This document shows, in pieces, positions 1 to 9,098 of a stretch of 64,000 bases of DNA. Position numbers and translations under genes: made by a program. The notes below the pieces were generated by a model. The model was not told the DNA's origin, ran no database searches, and saw only the letters and a program-made list of their open reading frames with translations. The stretch is from Trichloromonas sp034006665 (lineage in GTDB: Bacteria; Desulfobacterota; Desulfuromonadia; Desulfuromonadales; Trichloromonadaceae), in assembly GCF_034006665.1 (NCBI RefSeq), contig NZ_JAVESI010000001.1:124001-188000 (forward strand). The letters run 5' to 3'. Every line of letters begins with the position of its first letter. Positions within the stretch are counted from its first letter, which is position 1.

Positions 1-756
1 GAGGATATCGAGGATCACAACCTGGCCGACCGCTACACCGAGGCGTTGGCCATCCGCGGGCAGATCCGCGACCTCTTCCGCCAGGGGCAAATCAGTCTGC
101 GCGAACGCTCCCTCTCGGAAAACATATTCCTCGCCTTGGCCCAGTCCATCGCCGGGCGCATCGACGGCCTCGACGAGATCCCCGCCGGGCTTGAAGGGCT
201 GCGGCAGAGTCTCTCGGACATCTATTACGGCAATTTCAGCGTCTTCCAGTCGCTGCCCGACACCTGGGCGATCAACCAGATCTTCCCCATCGTTCCCCTG
301 CACCGCAATGGCGAGGCGCCGACCCGCGAAGCGATCATCGCCGACCTCACCTGCGACAGCGACGGCAAGGTCGACACCTTCATCACCGGTCGCGGGGTGC
401 GGCCGACCCTGCCCTTGCACGCCGTCAACCCCAACGAAGAATACCTGCTCGGTGTCTTTCTGGTCGGCGCCTACCAAGAAACCCTCGGCGACCTGCACAA
501 CCTGCTCGGCGATACCAACATCGTCAGCGTGCGCATCAACGAGGACGGCAGCTACGACGTCATGAAGGAGATCGAAGGGGACAGCATCGCCGACGTGCTC
601 AGCTACGTCGAATACAACCCCCAGGCGCTCTTCGAGAATTTTCGCGCCATCGCCGAGGTGGCGGTGCGCGAGAAACGGATTCGCGTCGAGGAGCGACAGC
701 AGATTCTCAACGAGTTCTCCGCCAGCTTGCAGGGTTACACCTATTTCGAGAAGTAG
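1..756 (+). CDS. speA: Biosynthetic arginine decarboxylase, C-terminal part
   Basis: The frame is open from base 1, so the gene begins upstream and only the last ~251 residues are present. These match the end of SpeA, the PLP-dependent enzyme that converts arginine to agmatine for polyamine synthesis. The family stretches VGAYQETLGDLHNLLGDTN and ADVLSYVEYNP are visible in the second half. The E. coli enzyme is about 658 residues, so roughly the first 60 percent, including the PLP lysine, lies outside the window. The gene ends at TAG and is followed by a strong hairpin terminator. Family assignment is from recognition of conserved segments. Confidence 0.9.
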   Translation, partial: EDIEDHNLADRYTEALAIRGQIRDLFRQGQISLRERSLSENIFLALAQSIAGRIDGLDEIPAGLEGLRQSLSDIYYGNFSVFQSLPDTWAINQIFPIVPLHRNGEAPTREAIIADLTCDSDGKVDTFITGRGVRPTLPLHAVNPNEEYLLGVFLVGAYQETLGDLHNLLGDTNIVSVRINEDGSYDVMKEIEGDSIADVLSYVEYNPQALFENFRAIAEVAVREKRIRVEERQQILNEFSASLQGYTYFEK

Positions 757-787
757 CCGAACGACCGCTCTTTTGGCCGAATCGTGC

Positions 788-827
788 AAAAGGCGCTTTT
801 CTTTCGAGAAAAGCGCTTTTGTTTTTG
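788..827. terminator. Rho-independent terminator after speA
   Basis: An inverted repeat (AAGGCGCTTTTCT / AGAAAAGCGCTTTT with a TTCG loop) is followed by GTTTTT on the plus strand, 30 bp after the speA stop. It can also fold in the minus direction, where it would end the convergent ndh-like gene, although the T run is shorter there. Confidence 0.85.
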
Positions 828-861
828 TGCAGAAGGGAGAAGCAGGGACGTGAAGGCGGCA

Positions 862-2167
862 TTAATCGTCCGCCAAACGCGGGCTTTTGATACGCAAACG
901 CGGAGAGCCGGTGATCAGGCGCGCCCCTTTGTGGAAAGAGGCGTAGTGCCAGATCCACGAGAACATGACGAAGACCCGGCGGCGGAAACCAACGAGACAG
1001 AAGATATGGATCAGCGACCAGAGCAGCCAGGCGAACGTTCCGGCGAACTTGTGCTTGCCGATGGCAGCCACCGCCTTGAAACGGCCGATGGTCGCCATCG
1101 TTCCCTTGTCGTGATAAACGAAGGCGGGACGGGTCGGCGGGGTGATTTCACCAACGATTTCACGGCGGATCACGCTGGCGACGAACTCCCCCATCTGCTT
1201 GGCCGCTGGCGCCACCCCCGGCACCGGCGCGCCGCTGGTCGAATCAACCACATGGGCGAGGTCGCCGACCACGAAGATTTCCGGATGTCCCGGCACGGAG
1301 AGATCGGGGGCAACCTTGACCCGCCCGGCCCGGTCGAGATTGGTCTTCAGCCATTGCGCCGCCGGTGACCCCTGGACTCCGGCCGCCCAGATGACGTTGG
1401 CGGTGGCGAGACGCTCTTCGCCGATATGAGAACCGCACCCTCCTCCATCTCCCTCACCAGGCTGTTCAGACGCACCTTCACCCCCATTTCGCGCAGTTTC
1501 CGCTCGGCGCGGCGGCTCATCGCTGGAGCAGCCGATCCGCCGCCTCGACCAAGATCACACGAGCGGCGGTGGTGTCAATGTAACGGAAGTCGTGAGGAAT
1601 GGTGCGGGCGGCGATCTCCATCAGCGCACCCGCCAGTTCTACCCCGGTCGGCCCGCCACCGACCACCACAAAGGTCAGATCCCCGCGCCGGATCTCCTCA
1701 TCCGCCTCACATTCCGCCTCCTCGAAGGCAAGCAGAATGCGCCGGCGGATCTCCAGGGCATCATCGATGGTCTTCAGGCCCGGGGCGATTTCTTCCCAGT
1801 CGTCTTTGCCAAAGTAGGAATGGGTGGCGCCGGTAGCGAGAATCAGGTAGTCGTAATGGGCCGACCCATTGTTGAAACACACCTCGTGCCACCCGAGGTC
1901 GATATCGATCAACTCGGCCAGACGCACCTCGGCGTTGACCTGATCCTTGAGGATGTTGCGGATCGGCGAAGCGATGTCCGCCGGCGAGAGCACCGCCGTC
2001 GCCACCTGATAAAGCAGCGGCTGGAAAAGATGGTAGTTCCGGCGGTCGGCGACCAGTACCGACACCGGCGTGTCGCGCAAGGCCTTGGCCGCGTTGATGC
2101 CGGCGAAACCGCCGCCGATGATGACCACCCGGGGACGGTGAGTAGGGGCGATATCAGGCTTGTCCAT
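862..2167 (-). pseudogene. Type II NADH:quinone oxidoreductase (Ndh-like), frameshifted
   Basis: Read from 2167, the first ~216 residues carry the FAD-binding VVIIGGGFAGINAAKALR at the N-terminus and the NAD-binding VVVGGGPTGVELAGAL near residue 170, as in single-subunit NADH dehydrogenases (Ndh/NDH-2). This frame stops at 1517. The protein continues in a second frame (MSRRAERKLREMGVKVRL) to about 1425. It then continues in a third frame (ATANVIWAAGVQGSPAAQ, VVGDLAHV) to the normal C-terminus at 862. At least two frame changes are therefore needed, and a few residues also seem to be missing around 1518. The parts together cover the full ~430-residue family length. Either the gene is recently inactivated or the assembly has indels here. 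Confidence 0.8.
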
Positions 2168-2642
2168 GGCAAATCCTCCGCGAAAAAGTCAGGATTAAAG
2201 AATAGCACAACCGCTGCTTTTTTCCTTCACCAACTCCCCACAACCAACGCTCCCCGGAAGACTCCAGGCGCATCCGTTATTTCTTTGTTTCATCCTGCTC
2301 GCCCTGCTGCTGAATGCCTGCCGCGCCGTGGGAAAACCGGCCCCGGTCGCTGGCGGACAGATCCTCCTGGTCCTCGCGCCAAGCCCGGCGCACCGCTTCG
2401 GTGGCGATATCCGGAATAGAACGACCGGCAGTCGCGGATTTCATGTGCAGGACGCAATGGAGATGAGCTCGAAATCGAAGGGTCGGGGAAAAACTTGGGG
2501 GGGGGAAGGGAGGGGAGGAAAAAAATTTAGAGCGCGTCGGCGTTTTACCGCCCGCCGCGCCCTATCAAAAAACGGGGAAGGACCATTCTTCCGTCAAATA
2601 CCCGACAGGCCCGGAAGACAACAGGCTTATCGCCTTTGCCGA
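2168..2642. other. Gene-poor intergenic stretch
   Basis: This 475 bp region between the ndh-like gene and the response regulator has no recognisable conserved gene. It holds one possible short minus-strand reading frame (2277..2444) and purine-rich low-complexity DNA at 2490..2530 that includes a run of nine G. I see no convincing promoter or terminator in it. Confidence 0.6.
2277..2444 (-). CDS. Possible small protein, unknown
   Basis: An ATG-initiated minus-strand frame of 55 codons encodes a charged peptide beginning MKSATAGRSIPDIATEAVRR and ending QDETKK before TAA. Composition is plausible for a real protein (amphipathic start, acidic and basic mix, no rare-codon clusters), but no clear Shine-Dalgarno precedes the ATG and I recognise no family. 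It may be a chance frame in GC-rich DNA or a remnant of a longer gene. Confidence 0.25.
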   Translation of the reverse strand: MKSATAGRSIPDIATEAVRRAWREDQEDLSASDRGRFSHGAAGIQQQGEQDETKK

Positions 2643-4013
2643 TCAGAGAAAACCGAACTTCTTCATCCGGTAACGGAAGGCGTCGATGCCAAGATTGAGC
2701 TTCTTGGCCGCCTTCGACTGGTTACCCTCGGAGGTTTCCAGAGCCTGGCGAATCAGTTCACGCTCGACATCCTCGATGTCGATGCCTTCCTCGGGCAGAT
2801 GAACGCTGAAAGAGCCGACGGAGGAACCGCCGGTCTTGGCGACGAGTTCCTGGGGCAGATGTTCGAGCAGCAGGGTTTCTTCGTTTTCGAGGATGATGGC
2901 GCGCTCGATGATATTGCGTAGCTCGCGGATATTGCCGGGCCAGGCGTACTCAATAAGAAACTTTTCCGCCATTTTCGACACGCCCTTGACCGACTTGCCA
3001 AACTCGCGATTGAAATGGGCGATGAAGTGTTCGACCAGGGGCATGATGTCGTCACGACGCTCGCGCAGGGCCGGAAGCTGGATGGGGATGACCTGGATGC
3101 GATAGTAGAGGTCGGCGCGGAAGACCTTCTCTTCAATGGCCTGGAGCAGATCCTTGTTGGTGGCCGAGATGATGCGCACGTCGACCTGGATATCCTTGAT
3201 GCCGCCGACCCGACGGAAAGAGCGGTCCTCAAGAACCCGCAGCAGTTTGGCCTGCATGCCGGGAGCCATGTCGCCGATCTCGTCGAGGAAGAGGGTACCG
3301 CCGTCGGCGAGCTCCAACAGGCCTTTCTTCTGCACCTTGGCATCGGTGAAGGCCCCCTTCTCGTGCCCCATCAGCTCGCTTTCGAGCAGGGTTTCCGGTA
3401 CCGCCGCGCAGTTGATGGCCAAAAAGGGGCGCTCGGCGCGGCTGCTCTGGTAGTGGATGGCCTTGGCGATCAGCTCCTTACCGGTACCGCTCTCCCCCTG
3501 GATGAGAATCGTGCCGGCATCACTCTTGGCGACCTTTTCCACCATGGCGAGGACATTCTGCATGTGCCGGCTGCGGCCGACGATACTGCCGGAGCTGTAC
3601 TTACGGGACTGCTCGGAACGCAGGTGCGCCACCTCGCGACGGAGTTCGCCGTTCTCCAGGGCCTTTTTGATGACGATGGCCAGCTCGTCGAGATTGAAGG
3701 GCTTGTTGATATAGTCGTAGGCACCCATGCGCATGGCCTTGACCGCAGTTTCAAGCACCTCCAGGGCGGTGACCATGATGACGATGATCTCCGCCTCCAT
3801 CTCCTTGACCCGCTCCAGCACGGTCAGCCCATCGATGCCGGGGAGCTGGATGTCGAGAAGCATCAGATCGGGAACGTCATCTTTGACCAGCTTCAGCGCA
3901 TCTTCACCGCTGGCGGCGGTAACCACGTCGTACCCCTGCTTCTTCAGGTTCTGTTCCAGGGACCAGCGAATCAGATGTTCATCGTCGACGACCAGTATTT
4001 TCTGTTGACGCAC
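2643..4013 (-). CDS. Sigma-54-dependent response regulator (NtrC family)
   Basis: About 456 residues in the order receiver (1-120, phospho-acceptor D54 in LLDIQLPG), AAA+ sigma-54 interaction domain (about 140-370, Walker A GESGTGKE, Walker B GGTLFLDEIGD) and a C-terminal Fis-type helix-turn-helix (EGNQSKAAKKLNLG). It should activate sigma-54 promoters when phosphorylated. The GAFTGA loop reads GAFTDA. I chose GTG at 4013 because GAGGAT lies 5 nt upstream; an in-frame TTG at 4031 lacks this. It begins 2 nt after the stop of the histidine kinase, which is its evident partner. Targets are unknown. Confidence 0.92.
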   Translation of the reverse strand: MRQQKILVVDDEHLIRWSLEQNLKKQGYDVVTAASGEDALKLVKDDVPDLMLLDIQLPGIDGLTVLERVKEMEAEIIVIMVTALEVLETAVKAMRMGAYDYINKPFNLDELAIVIKKALENGELRREVAHLRSEQSRKYSSGSIVGRSRHMQNVLAMVEKVAKSDAGTILIQGESGTGKELIAKAIHYQSSRAERPFLAINCAAVPETLLESELMGHEKGAFTDAKVQKKGLLELADGGTLFLDEIGDMAPGMQAKLLRVLEDRSFRRVGGIKDIQVDVRIISATNKDLLQAIEEKVFRADLYYRIQVIPIQLPALRERRDDIMPLVEHFIAHFNREFGKSVKGVSKMAEKFLIEYAWPGNIRELRNIIERAIILENEETLLLEHLPQELVAKTGGSSVGSFSVHLPEEGIDIEDVERELIRQALETSEGNQSKAAKKLNLGIDAFRYRMKKFGFL

Positions 4014-4015
4014 GG

Positions 4016-5503
4016 TTATCCTCTTTGACAATTGGCGATGTCCCCGGCGGAGACGGGAAGTTCGATGGAAAAGACAGTCCCTTCGCCGAGTCGGCTCTCG
4101 ACCCGGATGTCGCCTCCCTGCTGCTCCATCAGGCGACGGCAGATGGCCAGGCCCAATCCGGTTCCCTGGGCCTTGGTGGTGTAGAAGGGAGAGAAAATCT
4201 TCTCCAGTTCGCCCTCGGCGATGCCCGGCCCGGTATCGCTGACGCTGATTCGCGCCAGCGACTCTTTGCCGCCGGCGACTCGGGCGGTCTCCACGGTCAG
4301 GGTGCCGCCCTGCTCCATGGCCTGGAGAGCATTGATCATGACGTTGAAGAGTACTTGCTGCAACTGCTTTTCGTCGGCCCAGACAGGGGGGAGATCCTGG
4401 TCTAGACTCTTGACGCGGTGAACATTACGCGATTCCGGGTGCTGGACGACGAAGAACAACGTCTTGTTGACCAGCTCGTTGAGATCGACATAGGTGGGAT
4501 CAGGTTCGCCGGGCTTTCCGAAGAAAAGCAGATCGCCGGCGGTCTTGTTCAGGCGGCTGATCTGTTCGAGCACCTCGGCGACAATCCGCCGCCGGGGATC
4601 GTCCTCTGCGTAGTCATCGGCGAGCACGGCGATGGCGCTGCCGATGCCGGCCAGGGGATTCTTGATTTCGTGAGCCACGCCGGAAGCCATTTCCCCCACG
4701 GATGCGAGACGATCGGCTCGCACCATCTGCTGGTAATGGTACTGTTCCAGGGTTTTACGAGCTTTCTCCAGGTTGTCTACCATCGAGTTGAAACTGCCGG
4801 CCAGACTGCCCATTTCATCGGAAGCCAGGGGGGTGACCCGACCGCTCAGATCGCCCTGCTCGACCCGGGACATCTGTTCGATCAGGGAATGAATCGGCCG
4901 GCGCACGAAGCGCAGCAGCAGAAAGGCCGCCCCGACCGAGAGCAGAACGAGGATGGCGAGGGTAGAAAAGACGAAAAACTGGGTCGATGCCCGCAGCTTC
5001 TGCCGAGTATCGGCGAGGGAGTAGTTCAGGTTAAGCAGCCCGAGGACCTGATGCCCGCTGCCGTGGCAGCCGTAACAACGCGTGTCGCCCATGATCGGCT
5101 TGATAATTCCCAGCATTTCCTGCTCGCCATAGCGGAAAATGGCGTGGTCACGCCGGTTCTTGAAGAGCGCCAGTTCATTGAAGCCCACCTGTTGGCCGAT
5201 CTCTTCAGGGTGCGCCGACTTGAGAATAGTGCCGTCGGTGGAGAAGACGCGCAGGGCGCTGAGCTGGGGATTTTCGCCGACGGACTGGAGAATCACCTGC
5301 ACCTCGTCGTTCTGCCCCGTACACATGTTGTTAAAGATGGCCTTTTCGATGGTGGCCAGCAGCAGGACGGCGTTTTGCCGGGTCGAACCGACCAGATGCC
5401 GATGCTCCCGCTGCAGATGGAACAGGGTCAGAATGCTGATCCCGACGGTTAGCAACAGAATGTGCAAAAAGATGACGCGCGTAACGAGACTTTTGAAAAA
5501 CAA
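4016..5503 (-). CDS. Membrane histidine kinase with a c-type haem motif in the sensor domain
   Basis: 495 residues: transmembrane helix (about 8-28), periplasmic sensor (29-170), second helix (about 172-197), HAMP, HisKA with phospho-histidine in SGVAHEIKNPLAG, and HATPase_c (VSDTGPGIAEGELEKIFSPF). The periplasmic part contains one CYGCH motif at residues 143-147, the covalent haem c attachment signature, and a second cysteine at 61. The likely input is therefore redox state, oxygen or NO at a periplasmic haem; this is inference by analogy with haem-c PAS-like sensors of Geobacter chemoreceptors. The start is TTG at 5503 with GGGGG just upstream. The response regulator follows after 2 nt, and a pseudopilin gene lies 19 bp upstream. 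Confidence 0.9.
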   Translation of the reverse strand: MFFKSLVTRVIFLHILLLTVGISILTLFHLQREHRHLVGSTRQNAVLLLATIEKAIFNNMCTGQNDEVQVILQSVGENPQLSALRVFSTDGTILKSAHPEEIGQQVGFNELALFKNRRDHAIFRYGEQEMLGIIKPIMGDTRCYGCHGSGHQVLGLLNLNYSLADTRQKLRASTQFFVFSTLAILVLLSVGAAFLLLRFVRRPIHSLIEQMSRVEQGDLSGRVTPLASDEMGSLAGSFNSMVDNLEKARKTLEQYHYQQMVRADRLASVGEMASGVAHEIKNPLAGIGSAIAVLADDYAEDDPRRRIVAEVLEQISRLNKTAGDLLFFGKPGEPDPTYVDLNELVNKTLFFVVQHPESRNVHRVKSLDQDLPPVWADEKQLQQVLFNVMINALQAMEQGGTLTVETARVAGGKESLARISVSDTGPGIAEGELEKIFSPFYTTKAQGTGLGLAICRRLMEQQGGDIRVESRLGEGTVFSIELPVSAGDIANCQRG

Positions 5504-5522
5504 TGCGCCCCCAGGCTTTTAA

Positions 5523-6074
5523 TCAGTTGGCCGGAAGATCCCCGGCGGCGGTCGGTACGCCCGCGCCTTGCGTGGTGCCGACGCGATTCTTCTCGGACGA
5601 GTAGGAGAATTCCCATTCGCTGTATTTTCCGCGGTTGGCGAAGGTGTCGTATTCCTCGGGAAAGTCGTCTTTCTTGAAGGGTTCGTCGTTGCTCGAACTG
5701 CGCACCCCCTTGATCCCCCCGGCGGGATCCTTCACCACCACCCAGTCGCCGCCGGTCATAGGGTCGGGATAAAGCCGTCGCAAATGGCGTTTGACCTGGA
5801 GTGAACGCGGGTCACGGAGCAAATCCTCAAGGCGCTCAGGGGAACGCCGGAGGCCGCCGTGATTGATCTGCCGATAGCTTTCGAAAGCGCGCCGGTACTG
5901 ATCGCCGCGCCAGAGCAGTTCCTCTTCCCGCTCCCGCTGCATGAGCGAGCGCCAGCTCGTTCCGGCCATGCCGAGGGTGAGACCGATGACCACCACCATG
6001 ACCAGTACCGTAAGCAGGGTCACGCCCCGCTGGTTTCCGGAAAAACCGCGTCGCGAGGCGAATCCTGTCATCAC
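5523..6074 (-). CDS. Type II secretion/type IV pseudopilin (PulG-like)
   Basis: 183 residues with a class III prepilin signal: a basic leader ending RG, then VTLLTVLVMVVVIGLTLG as the hydrophobic helix. The residue at +5 is threonine instead of the usual glutamate, which marks an atypical pseudopilin. The following WRGDQYRRAFESYRQ resembles the GspG helix-to-globular transition. The start is GTG at 6074 directly after the TGA of the upstream gene, with ATG as the next codon, so the two are translationally coupled. No secretion ATPase or secretin lies nearby, so the machinery it serves is unknown. Confidence 0.75.
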   Translation of the reverse strand: MMTGFASRRGFSGNQRGVTLLTVLVMVVVIGLTLGMAGTSWRSLMQREREEELLWRGDQYRRAFESYRQINHGGLRRSPERLEDLLRDPRSLQVKRHLRRLYPDPMTGGDWVVVKDPAGGIKGVRSSSNDEPFKKDDFPEEYDTFANRGKYSEWEFSYSSEKNRVGTTQGAGVPTAAGDLPAN

Positions 6075-6617
6075 TCAAGAATCCTCACCCATAAGATAAG
6101 AGAGAATGATGTCATCGAGGCTGGGGGCTTCAGGGACTTTCGTCGGAGGCGGCTTGACCGTCGGAGAGGCGGCCGCGACCGGGGCGGGTCCGGCGGCTGG
6201 TGGGGCGACGGGACGCACCACCTCGGCCGAAATTCCCGGCGCCGAAGCGGGACCCGCAGGAGTCGCGCACGAGGGGGAGGGACCGGATGCGGCCGAAGCC
6301 GAAGCCGCTCCAGGTCCCGAAGCGCCGGAAAGTTGCGTAGCGGCTGCGAACCTGAGGTTCTCGATACGCCCGTCGAACTCCCCTTCCTTGAGCCGCCGCA
6401 GCATATCCCGATGCTGCTGTTTCATCAGCTCCTCGACCCGCTTTTCCAGCTGCTCCACGCCACGCTGATCGGCGTAGGAAGTCTTGGTCGACGCGAGAAT
6501 GGTGCCGCCATGGTAAAGGAGGGTGACAACCTGGGGGTTCTTCTCCCCGCCGTCCTCGGTCTGGACGTGGTAAACGCCCCCCTTGTAACGAAAATTATGG
6601 TTGAAACCAAAGACCAT
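6075..6617 (-). CDS. Conserved hypothetical protein with Ala/Pro-rich linker
   Basis: 180 residues. The first ~95 form a compact, likely folded domain (FNHNFRYKGGVYHVQTEDGG, then TLLYHGGTILASTKTSY), followed by a helix with charged heptads (VEQLEKRVEELMKQQHRDML). A long Ala/Pro/Gly linker (about 115-160) follows, then a short conserved-looking tail (SLDDIILSYLMGEDS). There is no signal peptide or membrane segment, so it is probably cytoplasmic. It is the first gene of a four-gene minus-strand run with the pseudopilin and the two-component pair. I recognise no named family, and the function is not known. Confidence 0.7.
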   Translation of the reverse strand: MVFGFNHNFRYKGGVYHVQTEDGGEKNPQVVTLLYHGGTILASTKTSYADQRGVEQLEKRVEELMKQQHRDMLRRLKEGEFDGRIENLRFAAATQLSGASGPGAASASAASGPSPSCATPAGPASAPGISAEVVRPVAPPAAGPAPVAAASPTVKPPPTKVPEAPSLDDIILSYLMGEDS

Positions 6618-6697
6618 GCCCGCCTCGCGACCTAGTGAAATAACGGTTCATTGTTAACACATTACGCGAAATGGCGCAAGATCCGCCCTCTGGACTC

Positions 6698-9097
6698 TCA
6701 ACGGGCCAGCAGCGCCTTGACCTTGGCCACCGCTTCAAGGGCATCGGCGGCGTAGAGATCAGCGCCAATGGCGTCGGCGTAATCCTGGGTAACCACCGCT
6801 CCACCAACCATGGTGAAGACCTTGATTCCGGCCTCACGCAACTGCCCCAGAACCACCTCCATCTGCTGCAAAGTGGTGGTCATCAGCGCCGAAAGACCGA
6901 CAGCATCGACCTGATGCGTGCGGGCGGCGTCGAGAATGCGCGCGGCGGGAACGTTCTTGCCCAAGTCAATGACCTCGAAACCGTGGTTTTCCAGTAGGGT
7001 GCAGACGATGTTCTTGCCGATGTCGTGAATATCCCCTTCGACCGTCGCCATCAGAATCTTACCGAGGCTTTGGGCGGCGTCGCCGCGCAGCTCCTGCTTG
7101 AGGCGGGCGAAAGCGGTCTGCATGGTCTCGGCGGAGAGCATCACCTGGGGGAGGAAAATCTGATTACGCCCGAAGCGCCGCCCGACCTCCTCCAACCCCG
7201 ACAAAAGGCCTTCATTGCTGATCTGCAACGGGGAAAGCCCCTCAGCGAGGGCCCGTTCCACCAAAGCGACGATGCCGTCCTTGTCCCCTTCGATGACGGC
7301 ATACCCAAGGAGCTCGCGGATTGCCGGTTCCGGCCCTTCCCCTTTCGGCACCACCGGCACCGCCTGGGCACCGCCGTAGACGGCGATGTACTCCTCGGCC
7401 CGTTCGTCCTTGCCGAGGAGGACCATAGCCGCGCGGAAGGCGTCCATCATCCGTTCTTCCTTAGGATTGACGATGGCGGCGGCGAGTCCGGCCTCCAGCG
7501 CCATGGCGAAGAAGGTCGCCGAGAGCACCGGCCGGTTGGGCAGGCCGAAGGAGATGTTGCTCACCCCAAGGACCGTGGCCAGCCCCAGTTCGTTCCGTAC
7601 CGCGCGCAGAGCGCGGATGGTTTCCATGGCCCGCTTCTGCTCGGCGGAAACGGTCAGGGTCAGGCAGTCGATAACCACATCCTCCTTCGCCAGCCCGGCC
7701 GCCAGTGCCGCTTCCAGAATCTTGCCGGCAACCTGTGTCCGTCCTTCAGCGGTTTCGGGGATGCCGGTTTCGTCTAGGGCCAGTCCGATCACCGCCGCGC
7801 CATACTTGCGGGCCAGAGGCAGGATAGCGCACCGGCTCTTCTCCTCGCCAGAGACGGAATTGATCAACACCTTGCCGTCCACCGCCTTGAGCGCCCGCTC
7901 CAGCGCCGCCGGGTCGGAGGAATCGAGAACCAGCGGCGCGCCGCTGACACCGCTGACGGCATAAACCGCCCGTTCCAGGGCGGCCGCCTCGTCAACCCCG
8001 GGGGTGCCGCAGTTGACGTCGAGCAGCACCGCCCCGGCCCGGGTCTGCTCTTGGGCCTCGCGGCGAATGTAAGCGGTCTTCCCTTCCCGCAGCTCGGCGC
8101 TGTAGGCCTTCTTACCGGTGGGATTGATGCGTTCGCCGATGATCGCGCAGGGAGCGTCGCCGCCGATCTCCACCACCGCCGAGCGGCTGGAGAGGAAGCC
8201 GCGGCGCTTCGGCGGCGTCCAGCCCTGCTCCCGGACGTCGAGGGCGTCGCGCATAGCGCGGATATGAGCCGGAGTGGTGCCGCAGCAGCCGCCGATAACC
8301 CGGGTGCCGAGGGCGATCAGCCGATCATGGTAGGCGGTCATCTCCTCGGGAGTGCCGGGAAAGACGGTGCGGCCGTCGACCAGTTGCGGCAATCCGGCGT
8401 TGGCCTGGGCGATGAGCGGGCGGGCGGTCACGGTGCGCATCTTTTCGAGAATGGCGTAGATGCCGTCGATGCCGAGGCCGCAGTTGGAGCCGATGACGTC
8501 AGCGCCCAAGGCATCGAGGGTGACGGCAGCGGCCTCCGGCGGGGTACCAAGGACGGTGCGCCCGGCGTCGTCGAAGGTCATCTGGGCGATGATGGGCAGT
8601 TTCGAGAATTCGCGGCAGGCGATCACCGCCGCCCGCAGTTCGCGGATATCGAGGAAGGTTTCCATGGAGATGAGATCGGCGCCACCTTCGACGAAGGCCC
8701 GCACCTGCTCACCGAAGATCTCGACCATCTCGTCGAAACCGGCATCCCCCACCGGCTGCAGAAAGCGTCCAGTCGGACCGACGGAGGCGGCGACGAAATG
8801 CCCGGGACCGGCGGCCCGACGTACGATCTCCACCCCCGCCCGGTTGATCTCGGCGACCCGTCCCTCCAGACCGTAATGGGCCAGCTTGACCCGACTGCCA
8901 CCGAAGGTGTTGCTCACCAGGATATCCGCCCCCGCTTCGGCATAAGCGCGATGCACGCCCTCAACCACTGCGGGAAACTCCAGGTTCATCGCCTCAGGAG
9001 AGGCGCCGGGTTTGAGTCCGCGCTCCTGCAGCATGGTGCCCATGGCGCCGTCGAGCACCAGCACCCGCTCCTTGATGGCTTGAAGAAAATCGGCCAT
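6698..9097 (-). CDS. metH: Cobalamin-dependent methionine synthase, short form without reactivation domain
   Basis: 799 residues: homocysteine S-methyltransferase domain (about 1-295, zinc cysteines in GSNCGLG and GGCCGTTP), pterin/methyl-THF-binding domain (about 320-570), then cobalamin cap and B12-binding domain (about 600-799, with GDIHDIGKNIV carrying the DxHxxG histidine that ligates cobalt). It transfers a methyl group from methyl-THF to homocysteine. The C-terminal SAM-binding activation domain of the ~1,227-residue E. coli enzyme is absent, so oxidised cob(II)alamin must be rescued by another protein. The start is ATG at 9097 with GAGGAA upstream, 1 nt after the stop of the GerMN gene. 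The B12 cofactor links it to the cobalamin cluster 10 kb away. Confidence 0.93.
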   Translation of the reverse strand: MADFLQAIKERVLVLDGAMGTMLQERGLKPGASPEAMNLEFPAVVEGVHRAYAEAGADILVSNTFGGSRVKLAHYGLEGRVAEINRAGVEIVRRAAGPGHFVAASVGPTGRFLQPVGDAGFDEMVEIFGEQVRAFVEGGADLISMETFLDIRELRAAVIACREFSKLPIIAQMTFDDAGRTVLGTPPEAAAVTLDALGADVIGSNCGLGIDGIYAILEKMRTVTARPLIAQANAGLPQLVDGRTVFPGTPEEMTAYHDRLIALGTRVIGGCCGTTPAHIRAMRDALDVREQGWTPPKRRGFLSSRSAVVEIGGDAPCAIIGERINPTGKKAYSAELREGKTAYIRREAQEQTRAGAVLLDVNCGTPGVDEAAALERAVYAVSGVSGAPLVLDSSDPAALERALKAVDGKVLINSVSGEEKSRCAILPLARKYGAAVIGLALDETGIPETAEGRTQVAGKILEAALAAGLAKEDVVIDCLTLTVSAEQKRAMETIRALRAVRNELGLATVLGVSNISFGLPNRPVLSATFFAMALEAGLAAAIVNPKEERMMDAFRAAMVLLGKDERAEEYIAVYGGAQAVPVVPKGEGPEPAIRELLGYAVIEGDKDGIVALVERALAEGLSPLQISNEGLLSGLEEVGRRFGRNQIFLPQVMLSAETMQTAFARLKQELRGDAAQSLGKILMATVEGDIHDIGKNIVCTLLENHGFEVIDLGKNVPAARILDAARTHQVDAVGLSALMTTTLQQMEVVLGQLREAGIKVFTMVGGAVVTQDYADAIGADLYAADALEAVAKVKALLAR

Positions 9098-9098
9098 G

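Noticed and set aside
2490..2510. Run of nine G as phase-variation tract
   Set aside because: It is not next to a supported start codon or inside a gene, unlike the tract at 40610.
3015..4028. Long plus-strand frame opposite the response regulator
   Set aside because: It is antisense to a clear NtrC-family gene and rich in DDDD/GGG patterns produced by reading conserved codons backwards.
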